Shown: positions 8,447 through 18,473, numbered from the stretch's first letter. The stretch is 64,000 nt of DNA from an uncultured Faecalibacterium sp. (GCA_904394215.1 CAJFNF010000002.1:1-64000), one strand, 5' to 3'. Made by a program: numbers and translations. The notes: generated by a model not told the origin, from the sequence alone.

Positions 8447-9157
8447 ATGATGCAGGCGCAGATGCACGGACAGACCTATTTCGACCAGCCGGCCCAGGGG
8501 ACCGGCCGTCAGCGTGAAAAGCTGAACCACCACAAAATCGTCAAGAGCAAGCGGCGGTACTGGATTGGCCGGCGCACCCAGGATATCATCTTCTCGGTGC
8601 TGGCCCTGACGGTACTGGCTGTCCCGATGCTGATCGTGGCAGCAGTGATCTGGATCGACAGCCCGGGCGCCAGCCCCATTTTCTCCCAGATTCGGATCGG
8701 GCGGCAGGGCAAACCCTTTAAAGTGTACAAATTCCGCTCCATGGTCCCCAACGCCGAGGAAAAGCTCCAGGAGATCCTCCATCACAACGAGATGGACGGC
8801 CCGGCCTTCAAGATGAAGAACGACCCCCGGATCACCCGGGTGGGCCGGTTCATCCGCAAGACCAGCATCGACGAGCTGCCCCAGCTGTTCAACATCCTGA
8901 AGGGTGAAATGAGCCTGGTGGGCCCCCGGCCGGCCCTGCCCCGGGAGGTGGAGCAGTACGACGAGTACCAGTGGCAGCGGCTGTATGTGACCCCGGGCCT
9001 GACCTGCATCTGGCAGATCCAGCCCAACCGGAACGAGCTGACCTTTGACCAGTGGATGGAGCTGGACGTCCAGTACATGCGGGAGCGCAGCTTCCTGCTG
9101 GACTGGAAGCGGATTTTCAAGACGGTGGCGGCAGTATTCCGGATGTACGGCGCATAA
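8447..9157 (+). CDS. Undecaprenyl-phosphate sugar-1-phosphate transferase (priming enzyme)
   Basis: A 236-residue bacterial sugar transferase that starts repeat-unit assembly by moving a sugar phosphate from a nucleotide sugar to undecaprenyl phosphate. Family motifs are complete: one N-terminal membrane helix (about residues 44-68), [50 protein letters not shown] and [10 protein letters not shown], then TPGLTCIWQ. It is the single-helix short form. GGAGG lies 12 bases before the ATG. The sugar (galactose, glucose or N-acetyl derivative) cannot be told. Confidence 0.92.
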   Translation: MMQAQMHGQTYFDQPAQGTGRQREKLNHHKIVKSKRRYWIGRRTQDIIFSVLALTVLAVPMLIVAAVIWIDSPGASPIFSQIRIGRQGKPFKVYKFRSMVPNAEEKLQEILHHNEMDGPAFKMKNDPRITRVGRFIRKTSIDELPQLFNILKGEMSLVGPRPALPREVEQYDEYQWQRLYVTPGLTCIWQIQPNRNELTFDQWMELDVQYMRERSFLLDWKRIFKTVAAVFRMYGA

Positions 9158-9190
9158 TAAACAGGACGGTTCAGAGAAGGGAGACTCAGC

Positions 9191-10093
9191 GTGAAAACAA
9201 CGTTGCTCATTATGGCGGCCGGCATCGGCTCCCGCTTCGGCGGCGGCATCAAGCAGCTGGAACCTGTGGACGCCGCCGGCCACATCATCATGGACTACTC
9301 GGTCCACGACGCAGTGGAAGCCGGCTTCGGCCGTGTGGTCTTTGTGATCCGCAAGGACATTGAGGAGGCCTTCCGGGCCTCCATCGGGGACCGGATGGCC
9401 GCAGTCTGCGCCCGGCATGGGGTGACGGTGGACTATGCCTTCCAGGACATCCGCCAGATCCCCGGCCCGCTGCCCGAGGGCCGCACCAAACCCTGGGGCA
9501 CCGGCCAGGCCATCCTGGCCGCCCGGGACAAGATCGACACCCCCTTTGTGGTCATCAATGCCGACGACTACTACGGCAAGGAGGGGTTCCGGAAGGTGCA
9601 CGAATACCTGGCCGCAGGCGGCGAGGCCTGCATGGCCGGCTTTGTGCTGAAAAATACCCTGTCCGAGCACGGCGGGGTGACCCGCGGCCTGTGCCGGATG
9701 GACGACCAGGGCCATCTGACCCGGGTGGTGGAGACCAAGAACATCCACAAAGTTGCCGGCGGCGCCCAGGTGGATGGCAGAGCCATCGACGGGAACGCCC
9801 TGGTGTCCATGAACATGTGGGGTCTGACCCCCGGCTTTTTGGATCTGCTGGCGGAGGGCTTTGAGGCATTCTTCCGCCAGGAAGTCCCCGCCGACCCCCT
9901 GGGGGCGGAGTACCTGATCCCCACCTTCATCGGCCGCCTGGTGGAGGCGGGCCGGCTGTCGGTGCAGGTGCTGCCCACCGGCGACACCTGGTACGGCATG
10001 ACCTACAAGGAGGACGCCGCCGCCGTCCGGGCCAGCTTCCAGAAGATGCTGGAGGAGAGCCTGTATCAGAAAAAGCTCTTCTCGGACCTGTAA
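9191..10093 (+). CDS. Sugar-phosphate nucleotidyltransferase-like protein
   Basis: A 300-residue protein with an NTP-transferase Rossmann-type N-terminus: [19 protein letters not shown] (residues 5-23) corresponds to the nucleotide-binding G-x-G-x-R loop, and [14 protein letters not shown] (about residues 119-132) carries the metal-binding Asp. Such enzymes make nucleotide sugars, and its place in the locus fits donor supply. The G-G-G variation and C-terminal half ([10 protein letters not shown]) are less standard than in RmlA or GalU, so the substrate is left open. GTG start at 9191 after a GAAGGGAG site. Confidence 0.8.
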   Translation: MKTTLLIMAAGIGSRFGGGIKQLEPVDAAGHIIMDYSVHDAVEAGFGRVVFVIRKDIEEAFRASIGDRMAAVCARHGVTVDYAFQDIRQIPGPLPEGRTKPWGTGQAILAARDKIDTPFVVINADDYYGKEGFRKVHEYLAAGGEACMAGFVLKNTLSEHGGVTRGLCRMDDQGHLTRVVETKNIHKVAGGAQVDGRAIDGNALVSMNMWGLTPGFLDLLAEGFEAFFRQEVPADPLGAEYLIPTFIGRLVEAGRLSVQVLPTGDTWYGMTYKEDAAAVRASFQKMLEESLYQKKLFSDL

Positions 10094-10144
10094 AACCCCA
10101 TCGGGGACCGCAGGCCCGGAAGGGAAAGGAGCAAGGAGGACCCC

Positions 10145-11233
10145 ATGGAGAAAAAGCCCAGACTGCTGTTTGTCACCGAAGCCTTCGGGGGCGGTGTGTT
10201 TGAATACTGCCTTCTGCTGTGCAATGAGCTGGCCAGCCACTTTGAGGTGTACCTGGCCTACGGGGTGCGCCCCCAGACGCCGGAAGGCTTCCGGGAAATG
10301 TTCGACCCCCGGATCCACCTGATCCCGGTGGAGCACTTTGTCCGGTCCATCCGGCTGGGGGACGACATCAGGGCGGGCCGGGAGCTGGCGCGGATTTACA
10401 GGGAAGTAAAGCCCGACCTGGTCCATCTCCATTCCAGCAAGGCGGGGGCCATCGGCCGCATCGCCTTTGCCTTCAAAAAGACGCCCCTGTTCTATACCCC
10501 CCACGGCTACAGCTTCCTGATGACCAACGCAGGCAAACTGCGCCGGCAGGTGTATTTCGCCATGGAATACGCCCTGGCCAGGATCCCCTGCACCACCGTC
10601 TGCTGCAGCGCCGGGGAGTATCGGCAGGCCCTCCGGCTGACCCGCCGGGCCCGCCAGATCAACAACGCTGTGAATCTGCGGGACATCGACGCCTTTTTGC
10701 GGGAGAACCCGCCGGCCCGGCACCCCTTCACCGTCTGCACGGTGGGCCGGATCTGCCAGCAGAAAAACCCCGCCCTGGCCGACCGGATTGCCCGGCGGAT
10801 GCCGGACGTCCGGTTTGTCTGGGTGGGGGACGGGGAACTGCGGTCCCAGCTGACCGCCCCCAACCTGGAAGTCACCGGCTGGGTCAAGCGGGAACAGGCC
10901 CTGCGGACCCTGGAGCAGGCGGATGTGCTGCTGCTGCCCTCCCTGTGGGAGGGGCTGCCCCTGACCCTGCTGGAAGCTATGTACTGCGAGGTGCTGTGTG
11001 TGGTCAGCGACGTGGTGGGCAACCACGACGTGATCCACAGCGGGGTCAACGGCTTTGTCTGCCCCGCCGAGGAAGACTATGTCCAGGCCATCCGCCTGGC
11101 CAAAGACCACCCGGACCAGGTGCAGGCCATGAAGGAGCGGGCAAGGCAGGAAGTGGAACAGGAATACAACGCATCGGTGATGGAACAGAGATACCGGGCG
11201 ATGTACAGGGAAGCGCTGGCCGGAAAAGGCTGA
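10145..11233 (+). CDS. Glycosyltransferase family 4
   Basis: A 362-residue retaining GT-B glycosyltransferase. The N-terminal acceptor domain begins RLLFVTEAFGGGVFEY, with LVHLHSSKAGAIGRIAF near residue 96. The C-terminal donor domain has TVGRICQQKNP, FVWVGDGEL and LLPSLWEGLPLTLLEAMYC (about residues 266-284), where the E-x7-E arrangement of family 4 is seen. It is soluble with no membrane segment. AAGGAGG stands 5 bases upstream of the ATG. It probably adds one sugar of the repeat unit on the cytoplasmic side. Confidence 0.9.
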   Translation: MEKKPRLLFVTEAFGGGVFEYCLLLCNELASHFEVYLAYGVRPQTPEGFREMFDPRIHLIPVEHFVRSIRLGDDIRAGRELARIYREVKPDLVHLHSSKAGAIGRIAFAFKKTPLFYTPHGYSFLMTNAGKLRRQVYFAMEYALARIPCTTVCCSAGEYRQALRLTRRARQINNAVNLRDIDAFLRENPPARHPFTVCTVGRICQQKNPALADRIARRMPDVRFVWVGDGELRSQLTAPNLEVTGWVKREQALRTLEQADVLLLPSLWEGLPLTLLEAMYCEVLCVVSDVVGNHDVIHSGVNGFVCPAEEDYVQAIRLAKDHPDQVQAMKERARQEVEQEYNASVMEQRYRAMYREALAGKG

Positions 11234-11258
11234 TGCGGGAAACAGAGGGATGGTGCAA

Positions 11259-12392
11259 ATGAAAAAAGTCGGTCTGGTAACGTGTTACTTTCACCCGAAT
11301 TACGGCAGCATGCTGCAGGCGTATGCCGCCCAGAAGATCCTGGACGACTGGCAGATCCCCTGCGAGAACATTGCCATCGACGGGCTGCGGCAGGGGATCG
11401 ACCGGGCCAAGAACCGGTTCTACCTGAAACAGTGGCATAACCCCCAGGTGTTCACCGGGACCATCCTGCGGATTGTGGGAAAAAGGTCCGCAGGAGCCTC
11501 CACCGGGAGACCTTCGGGAAAAACCTGGCGGTGCGCAGCCGGAAGTTCCTGGAATTCCAGAAGGCCCATTTCCGGCTGTCGCCGGTGTGGCATTCCCGGG
11601 AGGAACTGACCCGGGCCTGTGCGGGGTGTTCCAGCGTCCTGGTGGGCAGCGACCAGCTGTGGCTGCCCTCCAACATTGACGCGGATTACTACACCCTCAC
11701 CTGGGTGCCGGACGGGGTGAACAAGATCGCCTACGCCACCAGCTTCGGCACCAACTTCCTCCCCGACTGGCTGGTGCCCCGGGCCCGGGCCTTCCTGTCC
11801 CGGATCCAGTACCTGCCGGTGCGGGAAAAATCGGCGGTGGAGATGGTGCGCAGCTATGCCGGGCTGGATGCCCGGCTGGTGTGCGACCCCACCCTGTTGT
11901 TTACGGCAGAGGAATGGATGTGCATCCAGCCGCCCGAGCCGGTGGTCCGGGGGGCTACATCCTGTGCTACTTTTTGGGCAACAACACCGCAGACCGCCGG
12001 TTTGCCTGCCGCCTGCGGGAAAAGACCGGCTGCAAGATTGTGGCGCTGCTGCACCTGGACGAGTACATCAGGGCGGACGAGGGCTACGCGGACGAAACCC
12101 CCTTTGACGTGGGGCCGGGGGAACTGCTGAACCTGATCCGCAACGCCCGGTACATTGTGACCGACTCTTTCCACGGGAGCGTCTTTTCGATTTTGAACCG
12201 CAAGACCTTCTTCACCTCCCGGCGGATCCGGAAAGAGGGGCTGCTGTGCACCAACAACCGGCTGGACTCCCTGTTTGAGACCCTGGGGGTCACCGGCCGG
12301 CTGATCACCGGGGAAGAAGATGTGGAAGAATGCCTGGCCCGGCCCCTGGACTATGAGCCCATCCACCGCAACCTGGCCCCCCTGCGGGAGAG
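11259..12392 (+). CDS. Polysaccharide pyruvyl transferase family protein, frameshifted
   Basis: Family enzymes transfer pyruvate from phosphoenolpyruvate to sugar hydroxyls in exopolysaccharides. The characteristic segments are spread over three frames: VTCYFHPNYGSMLQAYA near the start, VLVGSDQLW in the middle, and TDSFHGSVFSILN near the C-terminus. Two single-base gaps explain the frame changes: one A missing in A-run 11480-11484, one G missing in G-run 11949-11954. Repair gives a continuous product of about 378 residues. The ATG at 11259 fits AGAGGG better than the in-frame ATG at 11250. The C-terminus merges directly into the next gene (see 12390). Confidence 0.8.
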
Positions 12393-13340
12393 CACCTCGG
12401 GGGACGCTTTCACCCCCATTGCCGAGTACGTCCTGAAACAGGGGGGCACCGTCTTCGGCGCTGCCTTCGTGGACGGCCAGTGGAACGTGGCCCATGTTTC
12501 GGCCGCCACCACCGGTGAGCTGGCCCGGTTCCGCAGCTCCAAATACATCCAGAGCGAGATCCGGGACACCTTCGCCCAGGCCAAAAAGCTGCTGGACCAG
12601 GGGCAGTGGGTCTGCTTCAGCGGCACCCCCGCCAGATCGGGGGGCTGAAGCAGTTCCTGCCCAGGGAATACGACAAGCTGGTGACGGTGGATGTGGAGTG
12701 CCGGGCGGTGCCCTCCCCCCTGGTGTTCCACAAGTGCCTGGAGGTGCGGCAGGAAACCCACCCCGGCGAACAGATCCGCCACATCCGCTTCCGGGACAAG
12801 GCCTACGGCTATTCCTATTCCACCTTTTCCATCTACCCGGAGGCCGGGAAAGAGTACCACCGGGGCATCGAGTCGGACCTGTTCCTCCGGGTCTTTTTCT
12901 CGGGGGTCTGCGACCGGCCCAGCTGCAGCGACTGCAAGTTCCGCAGCGAATACCACTGCAGCGACTTCACCCTGTGGGACTGCTTCCGGGAGGACCTGGT
13001 GCCCGACACCATGTCCTTTGAAAAGGGGGTCAGCCGGGTGTCGGTGAACTCGGACAAGGGCCGCCGGATCTTTGCGGAAATCCAGGACCAGTTCCTGGTG
13101 GGGGAGGTCCGCAGCCCCAAACCCCAGGTGGAGAAGAGCTACCAGGAGACTCTGCATTTCACCCGGGAGGAATTTTTCGACGCCCTGAACACCCAGCCGG
13201 CCCGGCAGGTGTTCCAGCGGTATTTCCCGGAATCGCTGAAGGTCCGGGGGCTGCGGCTGGGGCGGGAGCTCGCCTATCGCACCGGGTGCTACCGGCTGGC
13301 GAAAAAGGTTTGGAATCGGGTCAAGATGTGGAAAGGCTGA
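12390..13340 (+). pseudogene. Coenzyme F420 hydrogenase/dehydrogenase beta-subunit-like protein, C-terminal part
   Basis: From about 12390 the sequence matches the FrhB C-terminal family often encoded beside pyruvyl transferases: SGDAFTPIAEYVLKQGGTVF, SSKYIQSEI, FSGTP followed by QIGGLK, then CDRPSCSDCKF and a cysteine-rich stretch. The usual N-terminal domain with two 4Fe-4S motifs (C-x2-C-x2-C-x3-C) is absent: the frame comes straight from the pyruvyl transferase at an Arg-Glu-Ser coding sequence (12384-12393) that both families could share. A further one-base loss near 12630, inside the FSGTPCQ motif, shifts the frame. Remaining length is about 317 residues. The role in polysaccharide loci is not settled for this family. 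Confidence 0.65.
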
Positions 13341-13346
13341 GGGGAT

Positions 13347-13727
13347 ATGAAAAGGGTACAGGTGCTGCTGTCCGGCTACAACGGGGAAAAATACATCCAG
13401 AAGCAGCTGGACACGATTTTTGCGCAGAAAGGGGTGGAGGTGAGCTGCCTGGTGCGGGACGACGGGTCCAGCGACGGCACCCTCCAGGTGCTGCGGGCAT
13501 ACCAGGAGCAGGAGCCCCGGCTGCAGTGGGTACAGGGGGAAAACCTGGGCTGGAGAAAAAGCTTTGGGTACATGCCGGCGGATACGGCGGCACAGGTGCG
13601 GCAGGTGCGGGACTATAAGGAAACGCTCTGGAACCGCCTGCGGCTGTTTGCAGACCGGGGCTTTGTCCGCACCACCCGGGAGGGCACCCTGATGCTCAAG
13701 CTCTGCGTCCTGCTGGGGCGGTACTGA
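13347..13727 (+). pseudogene. Glycosyltransferase family 2 with internal deletion
   Basis: The first 77 residues are a clear GT-A N-terminus (VQVLLSGYNGEKYIQKQLDT, CLVRDDGSSDGTLQVL, ENLGWRKSFGY). From about residue 78 the sequence jumps to a C-terminal-like tail (TLWNRLRLFADRGF, REGTLMLKLCVLLG). The region that should hold the metal-binding D-x-D, the rest of the sugar site and the acceptor domain is missing: 126 residues in place of roughly 280-310. The junction keeps the frame. The product could not be an active enzyme. Confidence 0.7.
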
Positions 13728-13765
13728 CCGGCCCGGCATCCCCCGACACAAGGAGGTACAGTTCC

Positions 13766-14148
13766 ATGAAGATTGCGTTTGTATTGCCCAATGCCACCAA
13801 CCGGGCCATGGGCGGCTATAAGGTCGTGTACCAGTACGCCAACTACATGGCGGAGCGGGGGCATGCCGTCGCCATCCTGTACGATGACACCCGGATGGTG
13901 AAGGGCCATGGGCCTTTGCTGGAGCCGGCGCTGCGGCTGCAGGCCCGGTACTACCTGCGCACCGAGCCCAGGTGGTTTGCCCTCCACCCCTCCATCCGGA
14001 AGAAAAATATCTTTGTGATGGAGCGGGCGGAGCTGGAACCCTATGACCTGGTGGTAGCCACCGCCAAAATCACGGCGGACGACCTCCGCCGCGCCGGCAT
14101 CGCGCCGGGGAAGGTGCTGTACCTGATCCAGGATTTTGAGAACTGGGG
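13766..14148 (+). pseudogene. Glycosyltransferase (GT-B fold), N-terminal fragment
   Basis: About 127 residues look like the acceptor half of a GT4-type transferase: MKIAFVLPNATNRAMGGYKV, YQYANYMAERGHAVAILYDD, and LYLIQDFENWG at the end of the fragment. At 14148 the sequence switches to a different protein, a polysaccharide polymerase. AAGGAGG stands upstream of the ATG at 13766. The donor-binding half is gone, so it is a broken gene. Confidence 0.7.
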
Positions 14149-15000
14149 CTGTTCGGCCTGTATTTCCAGCCGGGGGCCTTCCTGCAGAACATCACCCGCC
14201 TGTTTGACCGCTATGGGCGGTACCGGGAGTCCTATGGGTTTGCCTCCCCCGACATCCCGGCCTGCATGGCGCTGTGCGTGCTGGCCTGCTCGCTGCTGCT
14301 GTGGGACAAAAGCCGCCGGCTGAAAAAAGCCTGGATGCTGGCGGTGGACCTGGTGATGGCGGTGCTGATCCTCTCCACCGGCAGCCGCGCCCAGGTGGTG
14401 GCCCTGGGCATCATGGCGGCGCTGGTGGCCTTTTACCAGACCCGGCGGCTCCGGTTCCGGACCCGCAAACAGAAGAAGCTGTTTGAGTTCGGCAAATGGG
14501 CCGTGATCTTCGGGATGATCGCCCTGGCCGGCGCCAACTACTTCCAGCACACCAGCCTGGAACAGGCCCTGGTGAACTCCAACCGGATGGGCCTGTTCTC
14601 CATCAACCTGCCGGTGCTGCTGCGGGAAAACAAGCTGTGGCTGGGGCTGGTCTATGCCTCGGCCGGCCGCTTCGGCGAGGGCCGGATCGGCCTGTACCAG
14701 GTGTACTATGTGGACAACTATTATGTCTACCTGCTGATGTCCTCGGGCATCCTCGGGTGCGCCATCCAGCTGGCAGCGATTTTTCTGGTGGTGCAGGGCA
14801 TCCGCACCACCGTCTGGAAGCACAACCGGCAGGCGGCGGAATGCCTGACCGTGATGCTGGTCATCAACCTGTTCATGGGCCTGTTTTTCTGCGCGGTCAT
14901 CTATCCCAACTACATCCACTGCACGCTGTTCTGGGCTTTGCCCATGATGTATATCTACGCATACAAGAAGGAAGAGAAGGGCATCAGCTGTGAGACATAA
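14149..15000 (+). pseudogene. O-antigen/capsule polymerase (Wzy-like), C-terminal fragment
   Basis: Starting near 14149, out of frame with the preceding glycosyltransferase, a membrane protein reads LFGLYFQPGAFLQNITRLFD, then several transmembrane helices, STGSRAQVVALGI (a typical Wzy/O-antigen ligase segment, about 14376-14414) and LLMSSGILGC. Wzy proteins polymerise undecaprenyl-linked repeat units and have about 10-12 helices over 400 residues; only the last 280 or so residues, with about six helices, are left. It is fused head-to-tail with the glycosyltransferase fragment, as a single deletion would give. It is the only polymerase candidate in the locus. Confidence 0.65.
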
Positions 15001-15982
15001 CTATATCCTGGACGGGGAAAACAAGGAATTCTCCGGCAACTACGCAGGGCCCAAGGCCCGCAACGATTTGATTCAGATCTTCTCCGACTGCCGGCTGGCC
15101 TACCTTGTGGACGGCAGGGGGATCGGGCAGCTGCTGCACTACCTCAAGCTGGGGCTGCAGCTCCGGCTGGGGGCGGACAGGATCATTGTCCAGTACCCCT
15201 TTGGGGTGGACAGCAAGCTGTACCGGGGCTTTGCCAAGTACCTGGTCCCCAAAAAGGCGGTGCTGTGGATCCACGACGTGGGCGCCCTGCGCAACCAGGG
15301 GGATGCCCGTGCCGTCCAAAAAGAGATCCACCTGTTCAACCAGTTTGACACGGTGGTGGCCCACAACCCCGCCATGATCCGCTGGCTGAAGGAGAACGGC
15401 TGCCGGTCCCGGCTTTTGAACCTGCAGATTTTCGACTACCTGACCGACTGCCCCCTGGGGGCGGCAGACCCGGCGGAGAAAAGGCGGGTCCACTTTGCGG
15501 GGAACCTCTCCCGGGAAAAGAGCGGGTTCCTCTATACCTCCTGGTGCAGCCTGAACAGCCTGGAAATCTGCCTGTACGGCGGCGGCTATGACGGGCAGGT
15601 GGAGGGCCTGCACTACATGGGCAGCTTCCCGCCGGAAGAGCTGCCGGGCAAGCTGAAGGGGGGCTTCGGCCTGGTGTGGGACGGCACCAGCATCGAGACC
15701 TGCGACGGCAACACCGGCAACTACCTGCGGTACAACGACCCCCACAAGACCTCCCTCTACCTGGCGGCGGGGATCCCGGTGATCCTGTGGTCCCAGGCGG
15801 CCATGGCCCCCTTCATCCGGGACAATGGCCTGGGCATCACGGTGGACAGCCTGGTGGACCTGGACAAAGCCATCGACGGGGTGTCGGACGAGTCCTACCG
15901 GCAGATGCTGGCCAACTGCGCCGCTGCCGCCGGGCGGCTGCGCAGCGGCTGGTATGCCCGGCAGATTTGGGATCAGATGTAA
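14990..15982 (+). CDS. Galactofuranosyltransferase-like glycosyltransferase
   Basis: A 330-residue GT-B protein resembling the beta-1,6-galactofuranosyltransferase family of polysaccharide loci. Seen features are IIVQYPFGVDSKLYRGFAKY, AVLWIHDVGALRN, RRVHFAGNLSREKSGFLY (donor domain start) and GGFGLVWDGTSIETCDGNTG followed by NDPHKTSLYLAAGIPVI, which in such enzymes forms the nucleotide-sugar pocket. The GTG start at 14990 overlaps the polymerase stop by 11 bases and follows GGAAGAGAAGGG. No UDP-galactopyranose mutase gene, needed to make UDP-galactofuranose, is in the window; the assignment of sugar is therefore tentative. Confidence 0.7.
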   Translation: MRHNYILDGENKEFSGNYAGPKARNDLIQIFSDCRLAYLVDGRGIGQLLHYLKLGLQLRLGADRIIVQYPFGVDSKLYRGFAKYLVPKKAVLWIHDVGALRNQGDARAVQKEIHLFNQFDTVVAHNPAMIRWLKENGCRSRLLNLQIFDYLTDCPLGAADPAEKRRVHFAGNLSREKSGFLYTSWCSLNSLEICLYGGGYDGQVEGLHYMGSFPPEELPGKLKGGFGLVWDGTSIETCDGNTGNYLRYNDPHKTSLYLAAGIPVILWSQAAMAPFIRDNGLGITVDSLVDLDKAIDGVSDESYRQMLANCAAAAGRLRSGWYARQIWDQM

Positions 15983-16000
15983 AAAGGGGAGCGTTGCGGG

Positions 16001-16980
16001 ATGTGTGACCAACCGAAAATCAGCGTGATTATGCCGGCTTACAATGCGGAAAAGTACATCGGCAGCATGATGGACAGCCTTCTGGCCCAGACCATGCCGG
16101 ATTTTGAATTGATCGTGGTGGACGACGGGTCCCGGGACGGGACCCTTCAGCTGTGCCAAGCTGCGGCCGGGCGGGACCGCCGTGTGGTGGTGGTATCCCA
16201 GGAGAACAGCGGCCCCTCCGCCGCCCGCAACCGGGGCCTGGAACAGGCCCGGGGGACCTATGTCGCCTTTGCCGATGCGGACGACCTGTGTGAGCCCCGG
16301 TGGCTGGAAAAAATGCTGGACGCCCTGGAGCGGCACCACTGCGAGATGGCCATGTGCGGCTGGGTGGAGCTGCGGCCGGGCGGGGAAGCGGCCTGTGAAA
16401 ACTTTCCCCGGGGGGCCCGGCAGATCGACCCGCTGCAGTTTGTGCCCATGCTGCGGGGCCTGGGGGCCAGCGTATGGAACAAGCTGTTTGTGCGGCAGAT
16501 CCTTGCCGACCACCACATCCGGTTTGACCGGTCCAAGGTGCTGAGCGAAGATTTCACCTTCATCCTGGAATATCTGGTCCACGTCCAGGGGATTGCCCTG
16601 GTGGATGAGCCCTTGTACCGGTACCGGATTGTCCCCGAGAGCCTGACCCACAGCGGGGACAAGGGGAAACTCTACTGGGACATCTGCCGCGGGGAATACG
16701 ACGCCCTGGAAAAAATCAAGGATGCGGCCCCCGCCCCCCTGTACCGCAGCCTGTCGGGCTTTATCATTGATACCAACATCCATTCCCTGATCTACACCGT
16801 CCGCCACAAAGCGGACGGCGCCTATGTGAAGGGGCTGAAACAGTGCCTGGAAGAACACCGGGACGGGATGAGCCGAAAGCAGAAAATCTACACCGGGATG
16901 ATCCGGGTTTCCCCCGGCTGTTTGAGCGGGTCTGGACCGCCCTGTTCGAGCTGAGGCGGAAAAGGCCCGGGGCCCGCTGA
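16001..16980 (+). CDS. Glycosyltransferase family 2, frameshifted near its end
   Basis: A GT-A inverting transferase: ISVIMPAYNAEKYIGSMMDS, LIVVDDGSRDGTL, ENSGPSAARNRGLEQARGTY, FADADDLCEPRWLEKM (the D-x-D, about residues 88-90), then a C-terminal acceptor region with LSEDFTFILEYL. The reading frame breaks in a C-run (16911-16915, five C); one more C gives SPRLFERVWTALFELRRK and a stop at 16978-16980, total about 326 residues. Because only the last 20 residues change, a shifted product might still fold. A GGGGAG site lies 11 bases upstream. Confidence 0.88.
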
Positions 16981-17021
16981 AAGCAGGGCAGAACCGGGCG
17001 CAGGAGTCAGGACGATCGAAG

Positions 17022-18473
17022 ATGAAGAAAAAATCCTTAACGATGAATGCCATCATGAGCGGGGTCAGGAGCATCCTCTCTATTTTGTTCCCCCTCATTA
17101 CCTTTCCCTATGTGTCTCGGGTCCTCCAGGTGGAGAACCTGGGCAAATACAACTTTGCCAACTCCGTCTGCAGCTACTTTGTCCTTTTGGCGGGGCTGGG
17201 GATTTCCACCTATGCCATCCGGGAAGGCTCCAAGCTGCGGGAAAACCGGGAACAGATTTCCCGCTTTGCCTCCCAGATGTACACCATCAACCTGGCGTCG
17301 TCGGCCCTGAGCTATCTGGCGCTGGTGCTGGTGGTGGCGGCGGTGCCCAGGTTCCGCTCCTACGGGCTGCTGATCGCCATCTTCAGCATCCAGATTTTGT
17401 TTGCCGCCATCGGCGCCGAGTGGGTGTTCACCGTCTTTGAGGAATTTGGCTACATCACCATCCGGGGGATCGCCTTCCAGGTGGCGGGGCTGATCCTGCT
17501 GTTCCTCTTTGTCAAGCGGCCGGAGGACTACTACAAGTACGCCCTGATCACGGTATTTTCCAGCGTGGGGGCCAACGGCCTCAACTGGTTCCGGCTCCGC
17601 AGGTACTGCGACCTGCGCCTGGTCCGGGGGATCCAGTGGGGCCGCCACCTCAAGCCCATCCTGATCATCTTTGCCACCTCCCTGGCCACCATGCTGTATG
17701 TGGAATCGGACATCACCATCCTGGGCCTGCTCACCGATGACTACCATGTGGGCATCTACTCGGTGTCGGTGAAGGTGTACAAAATCGTCAAGTCCTTTTT
17801 GTCCTCGGCGCTGGTGGTGTCCATCCCGCGGTTTGCCCACTACATCGGGATGGGGGAGACCAAAGAGTACAACCGCCTGTTCCGCTCGATGTTCCATTTC
17901 CTGCTGCTGCTGGTGGCGCCTGCGGTGACAGGGCTGATCTGCCTGAGCCGGGATGTGGTGCTGCTGATCTCGGACCCCTCCTACCTGCCGGCGTCCACCT
18001 CCCTGCAGATCCTCAGCGCGGCGCTGTTTGTCTGCCTGTTCGGCTGGCTGTACAACGCCTGTGTCCTGATCCCCCAGAAGCGGGAAAAGTATGTGATGTA
18101 CGCCACCGTGGTCAGCGCCCTGGTAAACATCCTGTTCAACCTGATCCTGGTGCCCCTGTTCCAGGAAAACGCGGCGGCGTTCACCACCGTCCTGGCCGAG
18201 GCCGTTTCGATGGTGCTGTGCATCTTCTATGCCAGGGGCCTGGTGGACCTGAAGGTCAACCTCCGGTCGGTGGGGTCGGTGCTGGTGGGCTGCGCAGGGA
18301 TTGTGGCCTGCTGTACTGCCGCGCGGTACGCCATCGACGGCTTCCTGCCGCGGGTGGCGGTGTCGGTTTTTGGATCCTGCGCGGTGTACTTTTTGATCCT
18401 TGCGCTGCTGAAAAACGAGATGGTCCGGGATGTACTGCAGAAGGCGGCCGCCCGGCTGCGGGCCGGCGGCTGA
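17022..18473 (+). CDS. Polysaccharide flippase (Wzx-like, MOP superfamily)
   Basis: A 483-residue integral membrane protein with about 12-14 predicted helices. It begins SGVRSILSILFPLITFPYVS, followed by RVLQVENLGKYNFANSV, the hallmark N-terminal segment of polysaccharide-biosynthesis flippases. Wzx proteins move undecaprenyl-pyrophosphate repeat units across the membrane. It is complete, unlike several neighbours, and is the last gene of the locus. A bidirectional terminator follows 35 bases after the stop. Confidence 0.9.
   Translation: MKKKSLTMNAIMSGVRSILSILFPLITFPYVSRVLQVENLGKYNFANSVCSYFVLLAGLGISTYAIREGSKLRENREQISRFASQMYTINLASSALSYLALVLVVAAVPRFRSYGLLIAIFSIQILFAAIGAEWVFTVFEEFGYITIRGIAFQVAGLILLFLFVKRPEDYYKYALITVFSSVGANGLNWFRLRRYCDLRLVRGIQWGRHLKPILIIFATSLATMLYVESDITILGLLTDDYHVGIYSVSVKVYKIVKSFLSSALVVSIPRFAHYIGMGETKEYNRLFRSMFHFLLLLVAPAVTGLICLSRDVVLLISDPSYLPASTSLQILSAALFVCLFGWLYNACVLIPQKREKYVMYATVVSALVNILFNLILVPLFQENAAAFTTVLAEAVSMVLCIFYARGLVDLKVNLRSVGSVLVGCAGIVACCTAARYAIDGFLPRVAVSVFGSCAVYFLILALLKNEMVRDVLQKAAARLRAGG

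Noticed and set aside
8258..11110. A 950-codon minus-strand frame opposite the glycosyltransferase genes.
   Set aside because: Antisense shadow of three genes with clear motifs; the translation is repetitive and unrecognised.
14984..17098. A 704-codon minus-strand frame.
   Set aside because: Antisense to a galactofuranosyltransferase-like gene and a GT2 gene; no ribosome binding site or domain.
6241..18473. Mobile element responsible for the breaks in the polysaccharide locus.
   Set aside because: No transposase, integrase, terminal inverted repeats or target duplications were found in or around it.
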